Part shown: one piece after another, positions 43,601 through 54,000 of the stretch | How the letters are laid out: each line of letters opens with the position of its first letter | Numbering within the stretch: position 1 is the stretch's first letter | Source: Streptomyces venezuelae | GTDB lineage: Bacteria; Actinomycetota; Actinomycetes; Streptomycetales; Streptomycetaceae | Direction: 5' to 3' | DNA: 64,000 nt | NCBI RefSeq assembly: GCF_008642275.1 | Contig: NZ_CP029189.1 | Span: forward strand, 1,054,001-1,118,000 | Translations under genes and position numbers: made by a program | The notes under the pieces: model-generated | What the model was told of the DNA's origin: nothing | Database searches by the model: none | Seen by the model: only the letters and a program-made list of their open reading frames with translations

Positions 43601-46600
43601 TCCCAGCGGACACCGCGTCCAGCGCCTGCGCGAACACCGGGAAGGCGTCGTACAGCTCACGTCCCATCCCGAGCCGCTGGCTGCCCTGGCCGGTGAAGAG
43701 GAAGGCGGTGCGGCCGGTCTTCGTGACCGTGTCGCGGGTCAGCCCGGGGGCGGTGCTGCCTGCCGCGAGCGCGGCGAGTGCGGTGGCGGCGGACTCAAGG
43801 TCGCGGGCCAGGACCACCGCGCGATGGTCGAAGGCGGCGCGGGTCGTGGCCAGGGAGTACGCGAGATCCGCCGGCCTGATGCCCGGGTGCGCGGCCAGGT
43901 ACGCGCTCAGGGCGCGGGCGCGGTCGGCGAGGGCCTGCTCCGTACGGCCCGACAAAGGCAGGGGCAGGGGCAGGGCTCCCGGGGCGGTTTCGGTCTCGGC
44001 GGCGTCCGGAGCCGGGTCGGCGGGCGGCGCCTGCTCGATGATCGTGTGGGCGTTGGTGCCGCTGATGCCGAAGGACGACACACCGGCGCGGCGGGGGCGG
44101 CCCGTCTCGGGCCACGGAACCGGCTCGGTCAACAGGCTGACGGAGCCTTCCGACCAGTCCACGTGCGGCGACGGCTGCTCGGCGTGCAGGGTCCGGGGCA
44201 GCACCCCGTGCTGCATGGCCAGCACCATCTTCATCACACCGGCCACGCCCGCGGCGGCCTGGGTGTGCCCGAGGTTCGACTTGACGGAGCCGAGGAGCAG
44301 CGGCCGGTCCTCCGGGCGGTCCTGCCCGTACGTGGCCAGCAGGGCCTGGGCCTCGATCGGGTCACCCAGCGTCGTGCCGGTGCCGTGGGCCTCGACGGCG
44401 TCGACGTCGGCAGTGGTGAGTCCCGCGCTTTCGAGGGCGGCGCGGATGACGCGCTGCTGGGAGGGGCCGTTCGGGGCGGTGAGCCCGTTGCTGGCACCGT
44501 CCTGATTGATCGCGGAACCGCGGACCACGGCGAGGACCGGGTGGCCGTTCCTGCGGGCGTCGGACAGCCGCTCGACGAGCAGCATGCCCACGCCCTCGCC
44601 CCAGCCGGTGCCGTCGGCGTCGGCCGAGAAGGCCCGGCAGCGGCCGTCGGCGGAGAGGCCGCGCTGACGGCTGAAGCCGATGAAGGTGCCCGGGGTGGCC
44701 ATGACGGTGACACCGCCGGCCAGGGCCAGGTCGCACTCGTGGCCGCGCAGGGCCTGGATCGCCATGTGGAGGGCGACCAGCGAGGACGAGCAGGCGGTGT
44801 CGACGGTGACGGCGGGGCCTTCGAGGCCGAAGGTGTACGAGACGCGTCCCGAGGCGATGCTGCCCGTGCTGCCGGAGCCGAGCGACCCGTCCGCGCCGTC
44901 GGCCGAGCGTTCCAGCAGGGCGGCGTAGTCGTGGTACATGACACCGGCGAAGACGCCGGTGCGGCTCCCCCGGACGGACGCCGGGTCGATGCCGGCCCGT
45001 TCGAAGGCCTCCCAGGTGGTCTCCAGGAGCAGCCGCTGCTGCGGATCGGTGCCGACGGCCTCTCGCGGGCTGATCCCGAAGAAGGCGGGGTCGAATCCGG
45101 CGGCGTCGTGCAGGAAGCCGCCGTGGCGGGTGTACGAGGTGCCCGCGTGGTCGGGGTCGGGGTGGTAGAGCGAGGCGAGGTCCCAGCCGCGGTCGGCGGG
45201 GAAGCCGGTGATGGCGTCGCCGCCGCTCTCCAGCAGCCGCCAGAGCTCCTCGGGGGTGGTCACGCCGCCGGGGTAGCGGCAGCTCATGGCGACGATGGCG
45301 ATCGGGTCGTCACCGGTGTCGTCAGTGGCCCTGCCGCGCGCGGGGGCGGCGGGTGCCGTCCGCGCCGGGGCCGCGTGCTCCGCGCCGAGTTCGGCGGCGA
45401 GGTGGCGGGCGAGGGTGAGGGAGGTCGGGTAGTCGAAGACCAGGGTGGCGGGCAGGCGGCGGCCGACGGCCGCGCCGAGCCGGTTGCGGAGCTCGACGGC
45501 GGTGAGGGAGTCGAAGCCCAGCTCGTTGAAGGCTTGTCCGGGCTCGATGGCGTCGGGGGTGCCGTGGCCGAGGACGTCGGCGACGTGGCTGCGGACGAGG
45601 TCGAGCAGGAGCCGTTCCCGGGCGGCCGCGTCGAGGCCGGCGAGGCTCCGTTCGAGCGCGGAGGACCCGGCCCCGGCGTGCCCGCCTCGGCGGGCCGCGG
45701 CGGCGCGCCGTACGGGCGTGCGGACGAGCCCGCGCAGCAGCGGGGCCACGTCCGTCCCGGGAGCGGGCGGGGTGAGCCGCATCGGGACGAGCAGCGCCCG
45801 GTCCGCGCCGCCGTCGGCGGCGGCGAGGGTGTCGGCGAGGTCGAGGAGGGCGAGGCCTTCGGCGGCGGTGAGTCCTTCCACGCCGCCGCGCTTCATCCGG
45901 TCGAGGCCGGCCCGGTCCAGGGCGCCCGCCATCCCGCCGGTGTCCTCCCACAGGCCCCAGGCCAGCGAGACGGCCGGGAGACCCTGGGCCCGGCGGTGCT
46001 GGGCGAGGGCGTCGAGGAAGGAGTTCGCGGCGGCGTAGTTGCCCTGGCCGGGGGCGCCGAACACGCCCGCGGCCGAGGAGAACAGGACGAACGCCGACAG
46101 GTCCAGGCCCCGGGTCAGTTCGTGGAGGTGGAGCGCGGCGTCGGCCTTGGGCCGCAGGACCGCGTCGAGGCGTTCGGGCGTGAGGGAGCCGATCACGGCG
46201 TCGTCGAGGACGCCGGCGGTGTGCACGACGCCGCGCAGCGGGTGGTTCGCGGGGATCGCGGCCAGGGCGGCGGCGAGCGCCTCCCGGTCGGCGGCGTCGC
46301 AGGCCGCCCAGGTCACCTCGGCGCCCAGCCCGGCCAGTTCGCGGGTCAGGTCGGCGGCGCCGGGGGCCGTCCCGCCGCGGCGGCTCAGCAGCAGCAGGTG
46401 GCGTACGCCGCGCTCGGCGACGAGATGGCGGGCGACGAGCCGGCCGAGGGTGCCCGCGGCCCCGGTGACGAGGACGGTCCCGTCGGCGTCGTACGAGGGG
46501 ACGGCCGCCCCCGCCACCACGGAACCGGGGGCGGTCCGGGCCAGGCGGGGGGCGTATGCGGTGCCGGCGCGCAGGGCGAGCTGTGGCTCCTGCGTGGCGA

Positions 46601-49600
46601 CGACGGCGTCCAGGACGCGGGCCGCGGTGTCGTCGACGTCGGTGTCGCCGTCCGCGTCTGCGTCTGCGTCTGCGTCCACGAGGACGAACCGGCCCGGGTG
46701 CTCGGCCTGCGCGGAGCGCACCAGCCCCCAGACGGCCGCGTGGACGGGGTCCGGAACCCGGTCGCCGGTGCGGACGGCGACCGAGCCCCGGGTCAGGAGG
46801 ACGAGCCGGCTGTCGGTGAGCCGCTCGTCGGAGAGCCAGCGCCGCAGCAGGCGGAGCGTGGCGTGGGTGGCCGCGTGGACGGCCTCGGGGGTGGGCTCCG
46901 GCGCGGCGGGCAGCCGTACCAGGACCGTACCGGGTGCGGGAGCGCCGGAGTCCAGAGCCGTGTCGAGGGCGGTGTCGGCGGACGGCGCGTCGAGGACCAG
47001 GACGTCGGTGTCGGCGGAGTCCACGACGTCGGCCGGGGCCTCGATGGCCGACGGGTGCCAGACCACCTCGAACAGGGAGTCGTGGAGCCCGCCCCGGCCG
47101 GTGTCCAGCTGCTCGGCCGAGACCGGGCGCAGGGTGAGCGCGGCGATGTCGGCGACGGGCTGTCCGGTGCCGTCGGCCAGGGCCAGGGAGACGGTGTCCG
47201 GGCCGGCCGGGGTGAGCCGCACGCGGAGGGCGGTGGCGCCCACCGCGTGCAGGGCCACCCCGGTCCAGGAGAACGGGAGCCGGCCGTGGCCGGTGTCCTC
47301 GACGAGTCCGGCGGCGCCGATGGTGTGCAGAGCGGCGTCGAGGAGTGCCGGGTGGAGCCCGAAGAGGGCCGCGTCGGCACCCTGTTCACCGGTTCCGGAT
47401 CCGGTACCGGTACCGGTACCGGTCTCGACCTCGACGTACGTCGCACCGTCGGCCGTCCAGGCGGCGCGGACGCCCTGGAAGGCGGGGCCGTACTGGAGGC
47501 CGGCCTCCGCGAGTCCCGCGTACAGGTCGTCGACGGTCAGCGGGACGGCGCCGGCCGGGGGCCAGGTCTCCGCGGTGAACGTGGGCTGCGGGGCGCCGAC
47601 GGCGAGGACGCCGTCGGCGTGCCGGGTCCAGGGCCGCTCGGCCTCGGCGGGGTCGGCCGCGTCGGTGGCGGGCTCGGGGCGGGAGTGCACGCCGAGGGCG
47701 CGGCGGCCGGTGGCGTCGGGAGCGCCGACCCACAGCTGGAGCTGGACGCCGCCGTGCCGGGGCAGCACGAGCGGGGCGTGGAGGGTGAGCTCCTCCAGCA
47801 GGTCGCAGCCGACCTGGTCGCCCGCCCGGACGGCCAGTTCGACGAAGGCGCTGCCGGGCAGGACGGCCGACCCCATGACGGTGTGGTCCGCGAGCCAGGG
47901 GTGGGTGTCGAGCGCGAGACGGCCGGTGTACAGGAAGCCGTCGAGGTCGGCGAGGGCGACGGCCGCGCCCAGCAGGGGGTGGTCGGCGGTGCCCAGGCCC
48001 GCGGCGGAGACGTCGCCGTGGGGGCGTCCGGCGTCGAGCCAGAACGGCTCTCGCTGGAAGGCGTAGGTGGGCAGGTCGACGCGGCGGGCGCCGCTGTGGG
48101 CGTAGTAGGCGGCCCAGTCGACGGGCGTGCCGCGGACGTGCAGCCGGGCGAGGGCTCCGGTCAGGGTCCCGGTCTCGGACCGTCCGGCGCGCAGCAGCGG
48201 CACGAAGGCGACCGTGTCGTCGGCATCGGCGTCGGTGGCCAGGCAGTCCTGGGCGAGGGCCGACAGGACGGCGTCCGGGCCGAGTTCGAGGAAGTGGACG
48301 ACGTTGCGGGCGGCGAGGGCGCGGATGCCGTCGAGGAAGCGGACGGCTTCGCGGACGTGGCGGACCCAGAAGTCGGCCGAGCCCATCTCGTCGGTGACGC
48401 GCGCACCGGTCAGGTTCGACACCACCGGGAGGTGCGGGGCGCCGTACGTCAGGGACTCCGCCACCTCACGGAAGGCGTCGAGCATGCCGTCCATGTGCGG
48501 CGAGTGGAATGCATGACTGACCGTCAGACGCTTGGTCTTCCGGTCGGCGAACGCCGCCACCACGGCCAGCGCCGCGTCCTGGTCACCCGCGATCACGACC
48601 GACTGCGGGCCGTTGACGGCAGCGATGCTCACGCGATCGGTCAGCAGCGGCAGGACCTCGTCCTCCGAAGCCTGCACCGCGATCATCACGCCACCACCCG
48701 GCAGCGCCTGCATCAGACGGCCCCGAGCCGCCACCAGCGTGCACGCGTCCTCCAGCGAGAGAACGCCCGCCACATGCGCGGCCGCGATCTCACCGACGGA
48801 GTGACCGGCGAGGTAGTCCGGCTTGACACCCCACGACTCCAGCAGCCGGAACAGCGCCACCTCCACCGCGAACAGCGCGGGCTGCGCATACTCCGTACGA
48901 TCCAGCAGAGCCGGATCCGACCCGAACAGCACGTCCTTGAGCGGCAGTTCGAGCTTCATTCCCGCGCACACGGCGTCCAGCGCGGTCGCGAACGCCGGGA
49001 AGGCGTCGTACAGCTCACGCCCCATCCCCAGGCGCTGGCTGCCCTGCCCCGTGAACAGGAACGCCAGCTTGCCCGGCACCGGGCGGCCCCGGGTGACCCC
49101 CGGTGCGTGCTCCTCGGGACCGGTCCGTGCGAGCAGTTCCAACCCGCTCAGCAGCCCGGCCCGGTCGGTGGCCGTGAGGACGGCGCGGTGCTCGAAGTCG
49201 GTGCGGCCGCTCGTGAGGGAGTGGGCGATGTCAGTGGCGTCCGCGCCGGGGTGGGCGGTCAGGTGGGCGTGGAGCTTCCCGGCCTGGGCCCGCAGGGCGG
49301 CCGGTGTCCTGGCCGACAGGTTCCACAGCGGAGTCACGGGCACCGGCGGCGCGGCCGGAGCCGCCTCCGCGTCCGCCGGGGCCTCTGCCGGGGCCTGCTC
49401 GATGATGGTGTGGGCGTTGGTGCCGCTGATGCCGAAGGAGGAGACGCCCGCGCGGCGCGGTGCGCCGGTCTCGGGCCACGGCACGGTGTCGGTGAGCAGC
49501 CGGACGGCGCCTTCGGTCCAGTCGACGTTCGGGGTGGGTTCGTCGACGTGCAGGGTCCTGGGCAGGACGCCGTGGCGCATCGCCATGACCATCTTGATGA

Positions 49601-50771
49601 TGCCGGCGACGCCTGCGGCGGCCTGGGTGTGGCCGAGGTTGGACTTCACGGAGCCGAGCCACAGCGGCCGGCCCTCCGGCCGGTCCTGCCCGTACGCGGC
49701 GAGCAGCGCCTGGGCCTCGACGGGGTCGCCGAGGGTGGTGCCGGTGCCGTGGGCCTCCACGACGTCGATCTGGGCGGCCGAAAGCCGGGCTCCGGCGAGG
49801 GCGTCGCGGATGACGCGCTGCTGCGAGGGGCCGTTGGGGGCGGTGAGGCCGCTGCTCGCGCCGTCCTGGTTGACGGCGGAGCCGCGGATGACGGCGAGCA
49901 CGGGGTGGCCGCCCGCACGGGCGGCGGAGAGCCGTTCGAGGACGAGCATGCCCGCGCCCTCGCCCCAGCCGGTGCCGTCGGCGGCGGCCGCGAAGGACTT
50001 GCAGCGGCCGTCGCCCGCCAGGCCGCGGTGGCGGCTGAACTCGGTGAACGTGCCCGGTGTGGACATGACGGTGACGCCGCCCGCGAGCGCGAGGTCGCAC
50101 TCGCCGCTGCGCAGGGCCTGCGCGGCGAGGTGGACGGCGACGAGCGAGGAGGAGCAGGCCGTGTCGACGGTGACGGCGGGGCCTTCGAGGCCGAGGGTGT
50201 AGGCGATCCGGCCGGAGGCGATGCTGCCGGAACTGCCGTTGCCGAGGAAGCCCTCGATCTCCTCGGGGACGCTGAACAGCCGGGCGGCGTAGTCGTGGTA
50301 CATGAGGCCCGCGAAGACGCCGGTGCGGCTGCCGCGCAGCGAGGCGGGGTCGATCCCGGCGCGTTCGAAGGCCTCCCAGGAGGTCTCCAGCAGGAGCCGC
50401 TGCTGCGGGTCCATGGCCAGGGCCTCGCGGGGGGATATCCCGAAGAAGGCGGGGTCGAAGTGGTGGGCGTCGTGCAGGAATCCGCCGACCTTCTCGTACG
50501 CCTCGATGCCGCTCTCGGGGTCGGGGTCGTAGAGGACCTCGGTGGGCCAGCCCCGGTCGTCGGGGTAGGGGGTGACCGCGTCCGTACCGGCGGCGACGAG
50601 CTCCCAGAGGCGTTCGGGGGTGTCGACGCCGCCGGGGTAGCGGCAGCTCATCGCGACGACCGCGATCGGTTCCTGGTCGCGTTCCTCCACCTCGCGCAGC
50701 CGTCGGCGCGCCTCGCGGAGATCGGCCGTCGCCCGCTTGAGGTAATCGAGGTACTTCTCCTCGTTCACCAT
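34608..50771 (-). CDS. PKS-2: trimodular type I polyketide synthase, 3x KS-AT-DH-KR-ACP
   Basis: A 5387-aa polyketide synthase with an N-terminal docking coiled coil (residues 1-33), three complete KS-AT(malonyl)-DH-KR-ACP modules and a C-terminal docking tail (about 5315-5387). KS Cys residues are C206, C1994 and C3718; DH His H963, H2745 and H4467; DH Asp D1145, D2914 and D4634; phosphopantetheinyl Ser S1755, S3482 and S5263. All ATs have GHS(V/I)GE plus HAFH (malonyl-CoA), all DHs keep HxxxGxxxxP, and all KRs have LDD and FSS...NY. Every module should therefore install a conjugated double bond. With modules 1b and 1c this makes five alkene modules in a row. The ATs of modules 2b and 2c are nearly identical at the DNA level. 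The stop is TGA at 34608-34610, followed by a GC-rich hairpin. Confidence 0.97.
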   Translation of the reverse strand: MVNEEKYLDYLKRATADLREARRRLREVEERDQEPIAVVAMSCRYPGGVDTPERLWELVAAGTDAVTPYPDDRGWPTEVLYDPDPESGIEAYEKVGGFLHDAHHFDPAFFGISPREALAMDPQQRLLLETSWEAFERAGIDPASLRGSRTGVFAGLMYHDYAARLFSVPEEIEGFLGNGSSGSIASGRIAYTLGLEGPAVTVDTACSSSLVAVHLAAQALRSGECDLALAGGVTVMSTPGTFTEFSRHRGLAGDGRCKSFAAAADGTGWGEGAGMLVLERLSAARAGGHPVLAVIRGSAVNQDGASSGLTAPNGPSQQRVIRDALAGARLSAAQIDVVEAHGTGTTLGDPVEAQALLAAYGQDRPEGRPLWLGSVKSNLGHTQAAAGVAGIIKMVMAMRHGVLPRTLHVDEPTPNVDWTEGAVRLLTDTVPWPETGAPRRAGVSSFGISGTNAHTIIEQAPAEAPADAEAAPAAPPVPVTPLWNLSARTPAALRAQAGKLHAHLTAHPGADATDIAHSLTSGRTDFEHRAVLTATDRAGLLSGLELLARTGPEEHAPGVTRGRPVPGKLAFLFTGQGSQRLGMGRELYDAFPAFATALDAVCAGMKLELPLKDVLFGSDPALLDRTEYAQPALFAVEVALFRLLESWGVKPDYLAGHSVGEIAAAHVAGVLSLEDACTLVAARGRLMQALPGGGVMIAVQASEDEVLPLLTDRVSIAAVNGPQSVVIAGDQDAALAVVAAFADRKTKRLTVSHAFHSPHMDGMLDAFREVAESLTYGAPHLPVVSNLTGARVTDEMGSADFWVRHVREAVRFLDGIRALAARNVVHFLELGPDAVLSALAQDCLATDADADDTVAFVPLLRAGRSETGTLTGALARLHVRGTPVDWAAYYAHSGARRVDLPTYAFQREPFWLDAGRPHGDVSAAGLGTADHPLLGAAVALADLDGFLYTGRLALDTHPWLADHTVMGSAVLPGSAFVELAVRAGDQVGCDLLEELTLHAPLVLPRHGGVQLQLWVGAPDATGRRALGVHSRPEPATDAADPAEAERPWTRHADGVLAVGAPQPTFTAETWPPAGAVPLTVDDLYAGLAEAGLQYGPAFQGVRAAWTADGATYVEVETGTGTGTGSGTGEQGADAALFGLHPALLDAALHTIGAAGLVEDTGHGRLPFSWTGVALHAVGATALRVRLTPAGPDTVSLALADGTGQPVADIAALTLRPVSAEQLDTGRGGLHDSLFEVVWHPSAIEAPADVVDSADTDVLVLDAPSADTALDTALDSGAPAPGTVLVRLPAAPEPTPEAVHAATHATLRLLRRWLSDERLTDSRLVLLTRGSVAVRTGDRVPDPVHAAVWGLVRSAQAEHPGRFVLVDADADADADGDTDVDDTAARVLDAVVATQEPQLALRAGTAYAPRLARTAPGSVVAGAAVPSYDADGTVLVTGAAGTLGRLVARHLVAERGVRHLLLLSRRGGTAPGAADLTRELAGLGAEVTWAACDAADREALAAALAAIPANHPLRGVVHTAGVLDDAVIGSLTPERLDAVLRPKADAALHLHELTRGLDLSAFVLFSSAAGVFGAPGQGNYAAANSFLDALAQHRRAQGLPAVSLAWGLWEDTGGMAGALDRAGLDRMKRGGVEGLTAAEGLALLDLADTLAAADGGADRALLVPMRLTPPAPGTDVAPLLRGLVRTPVRRAAAARRGGHAGAGSSALERSLAGLDAAARERLLLDLVRSHVADVLGHGTPDAIEPGQAFNELGFDSLTAVELRNRLGAAVGRRLPATLVFDYPTSLTLARHLAAELGAEHAAPARTAPAAPARGRATDDTGDDPIAIVAMSCRYPGGVTTPEELWRLLESGGDAITGFPADRGWDLASLYHPDPDHAGTSYTRHGGFLHDAAGFDPAFFGISPREAVGTDPQQRLLLETTWEAFERAGIDPASVRGSRTGVFAGVMYHDYAALLERSADGADGSLGSGSTGSIASGRVSYTFGLEGPAVTVDTACSSSLVALHMAIQALRGHECDLALAGGVTVMATPGTFIGFSRQRGLSADGRCRAFSADADGTGWGEGVGMLLVERLSDARRNGHPVLAVVRGSAINQDGASNGLTAPNGPSQQRVIRAALESAGLTTADVDAVEAHGTGTTLGDPIEAQALLATYGQDRPEDRPLLLGSVKSNLGHTQAAAGVAGVMKMVLAMQHGVLPRTLHAEQPSPHVDWSEGSVSLLTEPVPWPETGRPRRAGVSSFGISGTNAHTIIEQAPPADPAPDAAETETAPGALPLPLPLSGRTEQALADRARALSAYLAAHPGIRPADLAYSLATTRAAFDHRAVVLARDLESAATALAALAAGSTAPGLTRDTVTKTGRTAFLFTGQGSQRLGMGRELYDAFPVFAQALDAVSAGMSLELPLKEVLFGADAAVLDRTEYAQPALFAVEVALFRLVESWGVRPDFLSGHSIGEIAAAHVAGVFSLEDACTLVAARGRLMQALPSGGVMVAVQASEDEVLPLLTDRVSIAAVNGPASVVVAGDEDAVLAVVEAFADRKSKRLTVSHAFHSPHMDGMLDDFRQVVAGLEFAAPRIPVVSHLTGALVSDEMASADFWVRHVREGVRFLDGIRALEAAGVTTYLELGPDGVLSALAQDCTTAEGAAFAPALRADRPEVETVTAAFARAYARGADADWEARFAGTGARRVDLPTYPFQRDRFWPETGAPLPGDATGLGLAAAGHPLLGAAVSLADADGCVLTGRLSLRTHPWLADHAVTGSVLVPGTALVELALHAGDRVGAPALEELTLQAPLVLSDPDAAVQIQVTVGAPDPSGRRTVAVHSRSADADTGADEPWQRHAAGLLADEVRAATADLGAWPPADATPVPVDDAYELLDASGLHYGPVFRGLRAAWRRDGELFAELALAGRAQADAEAFGLHPALLDSALHALALDASLTAGPDSDTADGARLPFAWTGVRLHAAGAAAARVRLAAAGHGAVSLELADPAGHPLASVDSLALRAISPEQLGAVGRDGRPDSLFRVDWTAPSTDRTAVAAAAAADGLVVTDLRTGGRAAVPEAVHAETARVLGLVQDRLSDPSADGRLVFVTRGAVEAVPGEGVHDPVRAAVWGLVRSAQSENPGRFVLVDVDVDEEPAGALAVALATGEPEVAVRGGSALVPRLVRATLRPGESAETAARWDTPGTVLVTGASGSLGALFARHLVTEHGVRRLLLVSRRGEAPQLSAELTGLGAEVTWAACDVADREALAAVLAGIPAEHPLTAVVHTAGVLDDGVIGSLTAERLSAVLRPKVDAAWNLHELTQDIDLTAFVLFSSAAGVFGNAGQANYAAGNAFLDALAAHRRAQGRPATSLAWGLWAEADGMGGALGADEVSRLGRGGADALTAAEGVALFDTACGAEEPLLVPVKLDLAALRARAGTGTLPPLLTGMVRMPARRAASSGAPAGALRLAGLTVAEQRSLVLDVVRTQVAAVLGHAGPEAVETDRSFRELGFDSLTAVELRNLIAAATGLRLPATLVFDYPTPTILAEHLRDELPGTAPDAPAAATGTATATALRDDEPIAVVGLGCRYPGGVESPDDLWRLVLEGRDVISGFPDDRGWDVDGLFDADPGREGASYAREGGFLADASAFDPAFFGISPREAVAMDPQQRLLLETTWEAFERAGIDPRSLRGSRTGVFAGVMYQDYASRLAALPEGVEGFLGTGNAASVISGRLSYTFGLEGPAVTVDTACSSSLVALHLAVQALRNGECSLALAGGVTVMATPAAFVEFSRQRGLAADGRCKAFSADADGTGWSEGAGVLLVERLSDARRNGHPVLAVVRGTAINQDGASNGLTAPNGPSQQRVIRQALANAGLSAADVDAVEAHGTGTTLGDPIEAQALLATYGQDRPEDRPLLLGSIKSNMGHTQAAAGVAGVIKMIMAMRHGVLPESLHLDEPTPHVDWASGAVSLLDTATEWPDTGRPRRAGISSFGFSGTNAHAVIEQAPAPTEPEARPVPDRVPGALPWLLSAKDPQALREQAARLAAHVTADPELSLTDTGYALATSRAALDRRAAVVAEDREGFLAGLTALADGSRLAGVLEGTPSAGKLAFLFTGQGSQRLGMGRELYDAFPVFAQALDAVSAGMSLELPLKDVLFGADAAVLDRTEYAQPALFAVEVALFRLVESWGVRPDFLAGHSVGEIAAAHVAGVFSLEDACTLVAARGRLMQALPSGGVMVAVQASEDEVLPLLTDRVSIAAVNGPASVVVAGDEDAVLAVVEAFADRKSKRLTVSHAFHSPHMDGMLDDFRQVVAGLEFAAPRIPVVSHLTGALVSDEMGSAEFWVRHVREAVRFLDGVRALEAAGVTTYLELGPDGVLSALAQDCLTRDGATLHPVLRADRPEESTLAAALAQAHLRGIAVDWTAYYEGTGARRVDLPTYPFNRQRYWLEAPAHALAGDVVSAGLGPTAHPLLGAAVDLPDTDGFLFTGRLSLRTHPWLADHRVAGRVLLPGAALIELAVRAGDHAGCDRLDDLTLEAPLVLPETAGTQLRLAVAEADAHGRRAFQVYSRPEQSAPDEPWTRHAAGTLAPATDTPGPAPLGEWPPAGAAECPVDELYPGFDAIGLGYGPAFRNLRRAHRLGDEVYAEVSLDEDRLADAAPYGLHPALLDAALHAVGLGDFFPDGPQGARLPFSWEGVRLYAAGATAVRVRMAPAGRDAVALTLWDATGERVLDVDALVLRPFAADTAASGPVREALFRIGWTDLPLTEAARTRPKPGSWALLGADPLKTAAALERTGILDDAAGSAHPDLTALREAFDLAEALGEPAPDTVLVPLAADLTAPDAHAATGNALDLVHGWLADERFAAARLVVVTRSAVATGPDEDVTDLAHAAAWGLLRSAQAEHPDRFVLVDLDEDDASHRALPAALATDETQLALRAGAVRAPRLARAALTPREAVGTADRGADRGPDPEGTVLITGATGTLGGLLARHLVAEHGVRHLLLTSRRGAAAAGATELADALTAAGAQVTWAACDAADRDALAALLASVPAGHPLTAVVHTAGVLDDATITSLDRERLTRVLRPKADAAWNLHELTRDLGLAAFVLFSSAAGVFGNAGQANYAAGNTFLDALAQHRRAQGLPGLSLAWGLWDDEAGMAATLGEHDRRRLGRGSMDALSEADGLALFDAALRAATAGPDEDVPAMLVPARIDLAGLQAQVADTVAPLLRGLLRTPVRRRSSSGTASAAPGTLAERLAGLPPAERDRVLLDTVCTHVAQVLGHSGTAAIEPGSAFKELGFDSLTAVELRNRLGAATGLRLPATLIFDYPTPEGLSAYLRSALPLDADGPAVLGELDRLEAALGGVGAADADSVTRSRITMRLQALLAKWNAGQDTGRRTDDEDLDGDLDTATDDELFDLLDDELGA
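34841..40143 (-). other. PKS-2 module 2c: KS-AT(malonyl)-DH-KR-ACP
   Basis: KS from about residue 3543, opening with [11 protein letters not shown] instead of the usual [10 protein letters not shown]3718. AT about 4077-4410 with GHSVGE (about 4160) and [10 protein letters not shown] (about 4258). DH from about 4436 with [10 protein letters not shown] (H4467) and LLDAALH (D4634). KR from about 4936 with LDD ([12 protein letters not shown]) and [20 protein letters not shown]5263. The module is followed directly by the docking tail. Confidence 0.93.
37745..38528 (-). repeat. Malonyl AT repeat, copy in module 2c
   Basis: About 784 bp nearly identical to 42908-43691 (offset 5163), spanning the AT from LFTGQGSQ to the [11 protein letters not shown] region. 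Confidence 0.85.
40144..45311 (-). other. PKS-2 module 2b: KS-AT(malonyl)-DH-KR-ACP
   Basis: KS from about residue 1821 with C1994. AT about 2358-2690 with GHSIGE (about 2441) and [10 protein letters not shown] (about 2538). DH from about 2714 with [10 protein letters not shown] (H2745) and LLDSALH (D2914). KR from about 3173 with LDD and [20 protein letters not shown]3482, followed by [10 protein letters not shown]. The AT core is almost the same DNA sequence as in module 2c. Confidence 0.93.
42908..43691 (-). repeat. Malonyl AT repeat, copy in module 2b
   Basis: Partner of 37745-38528. The encoded proteins differ at only a few sites, for example GHSIGE versus GHSVGE. Confidence 0.85.
46651..46677 (-). 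repeat. Six-base tandem repeat encoding Asp-Ala in module 2a
   Basis: Repeats of tctgcg encode a [11 protein letters not shown] run in the region between DH and the catalytic KR core. It is in frame and lies in a variable linker. Confidence 0.8.
47389..47424 (-). repeat. Six-base tandem repeat inside the DH of module 2a
   Basis: Six consecutive 6-bp units (ccggtt, ccggat, three ccggta, ccggtc) encode a Gly-Thr/Ser stretch at about residues 1116-1127. The other DHs of the locus lack this segment. Confidence 0.85.
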
Positions 50772-51058
50772 GTCTTTACGCCATCCCGGTGGTCGAAGTG
50801 GTGGTCAAAGTGGTCTGGGTCGTGGTCCGGTCCCTGTGGTCAGGACAGGCCGAGTTCGTCGTCGAGGAGGTCGAAGAGCTCGTCGGCCGTGGCCGCCTGG
50901 ATGTCCCGCTCGTCGGCGGCGCTGTCCGGTGCTGCACTGTGCGTGTCATTCCACTTCGCCAGGAGATCGCGTAGCCGGGCGGTGATGCCGGCGCGGTCGA
51001 CGTCGTCGGGGGCGACGGTCGAGAGGACCGATTCGAGCTTGTCGATTTCGGCGTGGAC
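50673..51058 (-). other. PKS-1/PKS-2 junction: docking tail, 68-bp gap, docking head
   Basis: The PKS-1 tail (about 51058-50843) starts with IDKLESVL, contains RLRDLLAKW and ends in [14 protein letters not shown]. This is the class 1 four-helix docking layout, in which the last helix binds the next protein. The PKS-2 head (50771-50673, residues 1-33) is a Lys/Arg/Glu-rich coiled coil with [16 protein letters not shown]. The gap at 50772-50839 holds no gene; its coding strand carries five GACCAC hexamers and only a weak ribosome-binding site. Pairing of this tail with this head is inferred from subtype and adjacency. Confidence 0.85.
50781..50787 (-). promoter_or_regulatory. Weak ribosome-binding site of PKS-2
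   Basis: The coding strand reads GGGATGG, ending 9 nt before the ATG at 50771. It is a poor match to the anti-Shine-Dalgarno sequence but the best candidate in the gap. The start is set mainly by homology: [13 protein letters not shown] matches MVNEDKLRDYLKR of PKS-3. Confidence 0.45.
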
Positions 51059-54000
51059 CGGAGGGCGGCCGGGGCCGCCCTGGCCGAGCCGTTCCCCGAT
51101 GTACGCGGCGAGGGCCGCGGGGGACGGGTAGTCGAAGATCAGCGTGACGGGCAGCCGCAGCCCGGAGGCGGCGGTGAGCCGGTTGCGCAGGTCGACGGCG
51201 GTGAGGGAGTCGAAGCCCAGGTCGAGGAAGCCGCGCCCGGCGTCGACGTCGTCGGGGGTGCCGTGGCCGAGGACCGCGGCGACCTGGGTGCGGACCAGCT
51301 CGCGCAGGGCCTGGTCGCGTTCGGCGGCCGGGAGGCCCGCGAGGCGGTCCTTCAGGGCGTCGGCCGGTTCGGTGGCGGAGGCTGCGGCGCCCGTGCGGAT
51401 GCCGGTCGAGCTGTCGGCTGCGCGGCGGACCGGGGTGCGGACGAGTCCGCGCAGCAGCGGCGGCAGGGTGCCGTCGGCTGCCTGGGCGCGCAGGGCGGCC
51501 TGCTCGACGCGCATGGGTACGAGGACGGCGTCGTGCAGGGTGCGGGAGGTGTCGAAGAGGGCGAGGCCCTCGTCGGGGGTGAGCCCGGTGACGCCGGCGC
51601 GGGCCATGCGGGTCAGGCCGGCCTCGTCGAGGGCGCCGGCCATGCCGTCCTCGGTCGCCCACAGGCCCCAGGCGAGGGAGCGGGCGGTGAGGCCGCGGGC
51701 GGCCCGGTGCTGGGCCAGGGCGTCGAGGAAGGCGTTGGCCGCGGCGTAGTTGCCCTGGCCGGGGGCGCCGAAGGAGCCCGCGACGGAGGAGAAGAGCACG
51801 AACGCGGCGAGGGGATGGCCCTCGGTCAGCTCGTGCAGGTTCCAGGCCGCGTCGACCTTGGGCCGCAGGACGGTGTCGAGGCGTTCGGGCGTGAGGGAGT
51901 CGATGATGCCGTCGTCGAGGACACCGGCCGTGTGGACGACCGCGGTCAGCGGCCGGTCTGCGGGTACGGCGGCCAGGACGGCGGCGAGGGCGTCGCGGTC
52001 GGCGGCGTCGCAGGCCGCCCAGGTGACGTCGGCCCCGCGGTCGGTCAGCTCGCGCGTCAGGTCGGCCGCGCCGGGTGCCGCGTCGCCGCGGCGGCTCAGC
52101 AGGAGCAGGTTGCGCACGCCGTGGACGTCGGCGAGGTGGCGCGCGAAGAGCCTGCCGAGGGTGCCGGTGGCGCCGGTGACGAGGACCGTGCCCGTGGTGT
52201 CGAGCGCCGGGACGCCGGGTTCCGGGGCGTCGGCGTTCGCGGCGTCGGTGTCCGGGGCGTCGGGGGTGGCGGTGCGGGCGATGCGGCGCAGGCGGAAGGC
52301 GTGTGCCTCGCCGGACCGCAGGGCGAGCTGCGGCTCGTCGCCCGCGAGGGCGGCGGCCAGCGCGCCCAGCGAGGCGTCGCTGCCGTCGGTGTCGGCGAGG
52401 ACGAACCGGCCGGGGTTCTCGGACTGTGCCGAGCGGACCAGGCCCCACACCGGGGCGTGGGGCAGGTCGGTGACGTGCTCCCCAGGTGCGGCGGCCACCG
52501 CGCCGGAGGTGAGGAGCACCAGCCGGGAGGCGTCGAGGCGTTCCTCGGCCAGCCATTCCTGGACCAGGGCGAGGGCCTGGTGCGCGGCGGTGCGTGCGGT
52601 GGCGGCGCGGCCGCCGGTGCCCGCGGCGGTGGTCAGCGGGACGATGACGACGTCCGGGGCGGGTGCCCCGGCGGCGAGCGCCCCGCGGAGCGCGGCAAGG
52701 CCGGTGTGGGTGTCGAGGGGGACGCCGCCGATGCGGAACCCGGTGGTGTCCTCGCCGAGGACGGCCCACCGCTCGTCGGCGGGGACCGCTGCGGCGGCGA
52801 GCGGCAGGCGGGCCCATTCGACGCCGAAGAGGGCCTCGTGGTGGGCGGCGGCGCGGTCGCCGCCGAGCTGGGCGGCGGTGACCGGGCGGAGCACCAGGGA
52901 GTCGACCGTGGCGACGGGGGTGCCGGTGGAGTCGGCGACGTCGAGGGCGATGCCGCCGGACGCGCCCTGGGTGAGCCGGACGCGCAGGCCGGCCGCTCCG
53001 GCTGCGTGCAGCCGGACACCGGTCCAGGCGAAGGGCAGCCGGGCGCCGTCGCCGGGGTCGGCCCCACCGGGGACGCCGAGGCCGATGGCCTGGAGGGCGG
53101 CGTCGAGGAGGGCCGGGTGGACGCCGTAGGCGTCGGCGTCGGCGGCGTGGGCGGCGTCGAGGGCGACCTCGGCGTAGAGGGCGTCCGCGGTGCGCCAGGC
53201 GGCGCGCAGGCCCTGGAAGACGGGGCCGTAGCCGAGGCCGGCGGCGGCCGCGGCCGGGTAGAAGCCGTCGGTGGGGACGGGTTCGGCACCGGCCGGCGGC
53301 CAGGTGGCCAGGTCGGCGGGGCGGGCGGGGGCGGCGGGCGCGAGGACACCGGTCACGTGCCGCGTCCACGGCTCCTGGGCCCCGGCGTCGGCGGGGCGGG
53401 AGTGCAGGGTCAGGGTCCGCCGGCCCGTGGGGTCCGCCGCGTCGACGGCGAGCTGGAGCTGGACGCCGCCCTGCTCGGTGAGGGTGAGGGGGGCCTCGAT
53501 GGCGAGTTCCTCGACGGTGTCGCAGCCGACCTCTGCGCCGGCCCGCAGCGCCAGTTCGACGAAGGCGGTGCCGGGCAGCAGCACGGTGTCCATGACCGTG
53601 TGGTCGGCGAGCCAGGGGTGGGTGGAAACGGCCAGGCGTCCGGTGAGGACCAGGCCGTCGGAGGCGGGCAGCGGGACGGCGGCGCCGAGGAGCGGGTGGC
53701 CGGGGGCGTCGAGGCCCGCGGCGAGGACGTCCTCGACGGAGACGCCGACGTCGAGCCAGTAGCGCTTGCGTTGGAAGGCGTAGGTCGGCAGCTCGACGCG
53801 GCGGGCGCCGGTGCCCGCGTGGTACGCGGTCCAGTCGACGGTGGCTCCGTGGACGTGGGCCAGCGCCAGGGCGGTGGTGAGGGCTTCCGCCTCGGGCCGG
53901 TCCTTGCGCAGGACGGGGACGCAGAGGGCGGGTCCGGCGGGGTCCGCCGGGTCGGCCGCGTCGGCGAGGCAGTCCTGGGCGAGGGCGGACAGGGTGCCGT

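Larger units (their letters stand above)
45312..50672 (-). other. PKS-2 module 2a: KS-AT(malonyl)-DH-KR-ACP
   Basis: KS from residue 34 with C206. AT about 573-905 with GHSVGE (about 656) and [10 protein letters not shown] (about 753). DH from about 931 with [10 protein letters not shown] (H963) and LLDAALH (D1145). About 18 residues before D1145 the DH carries a Gly-Thr repeat insertion (about 1116-1127) encoded by a six-base tandem repeat. KR from about 1427 with LDD and [16 protein letters not shown]. The region between DH and KR contains an Asp-Ala dipeptide repeat. ACP S1755. Confidence 0.93.
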
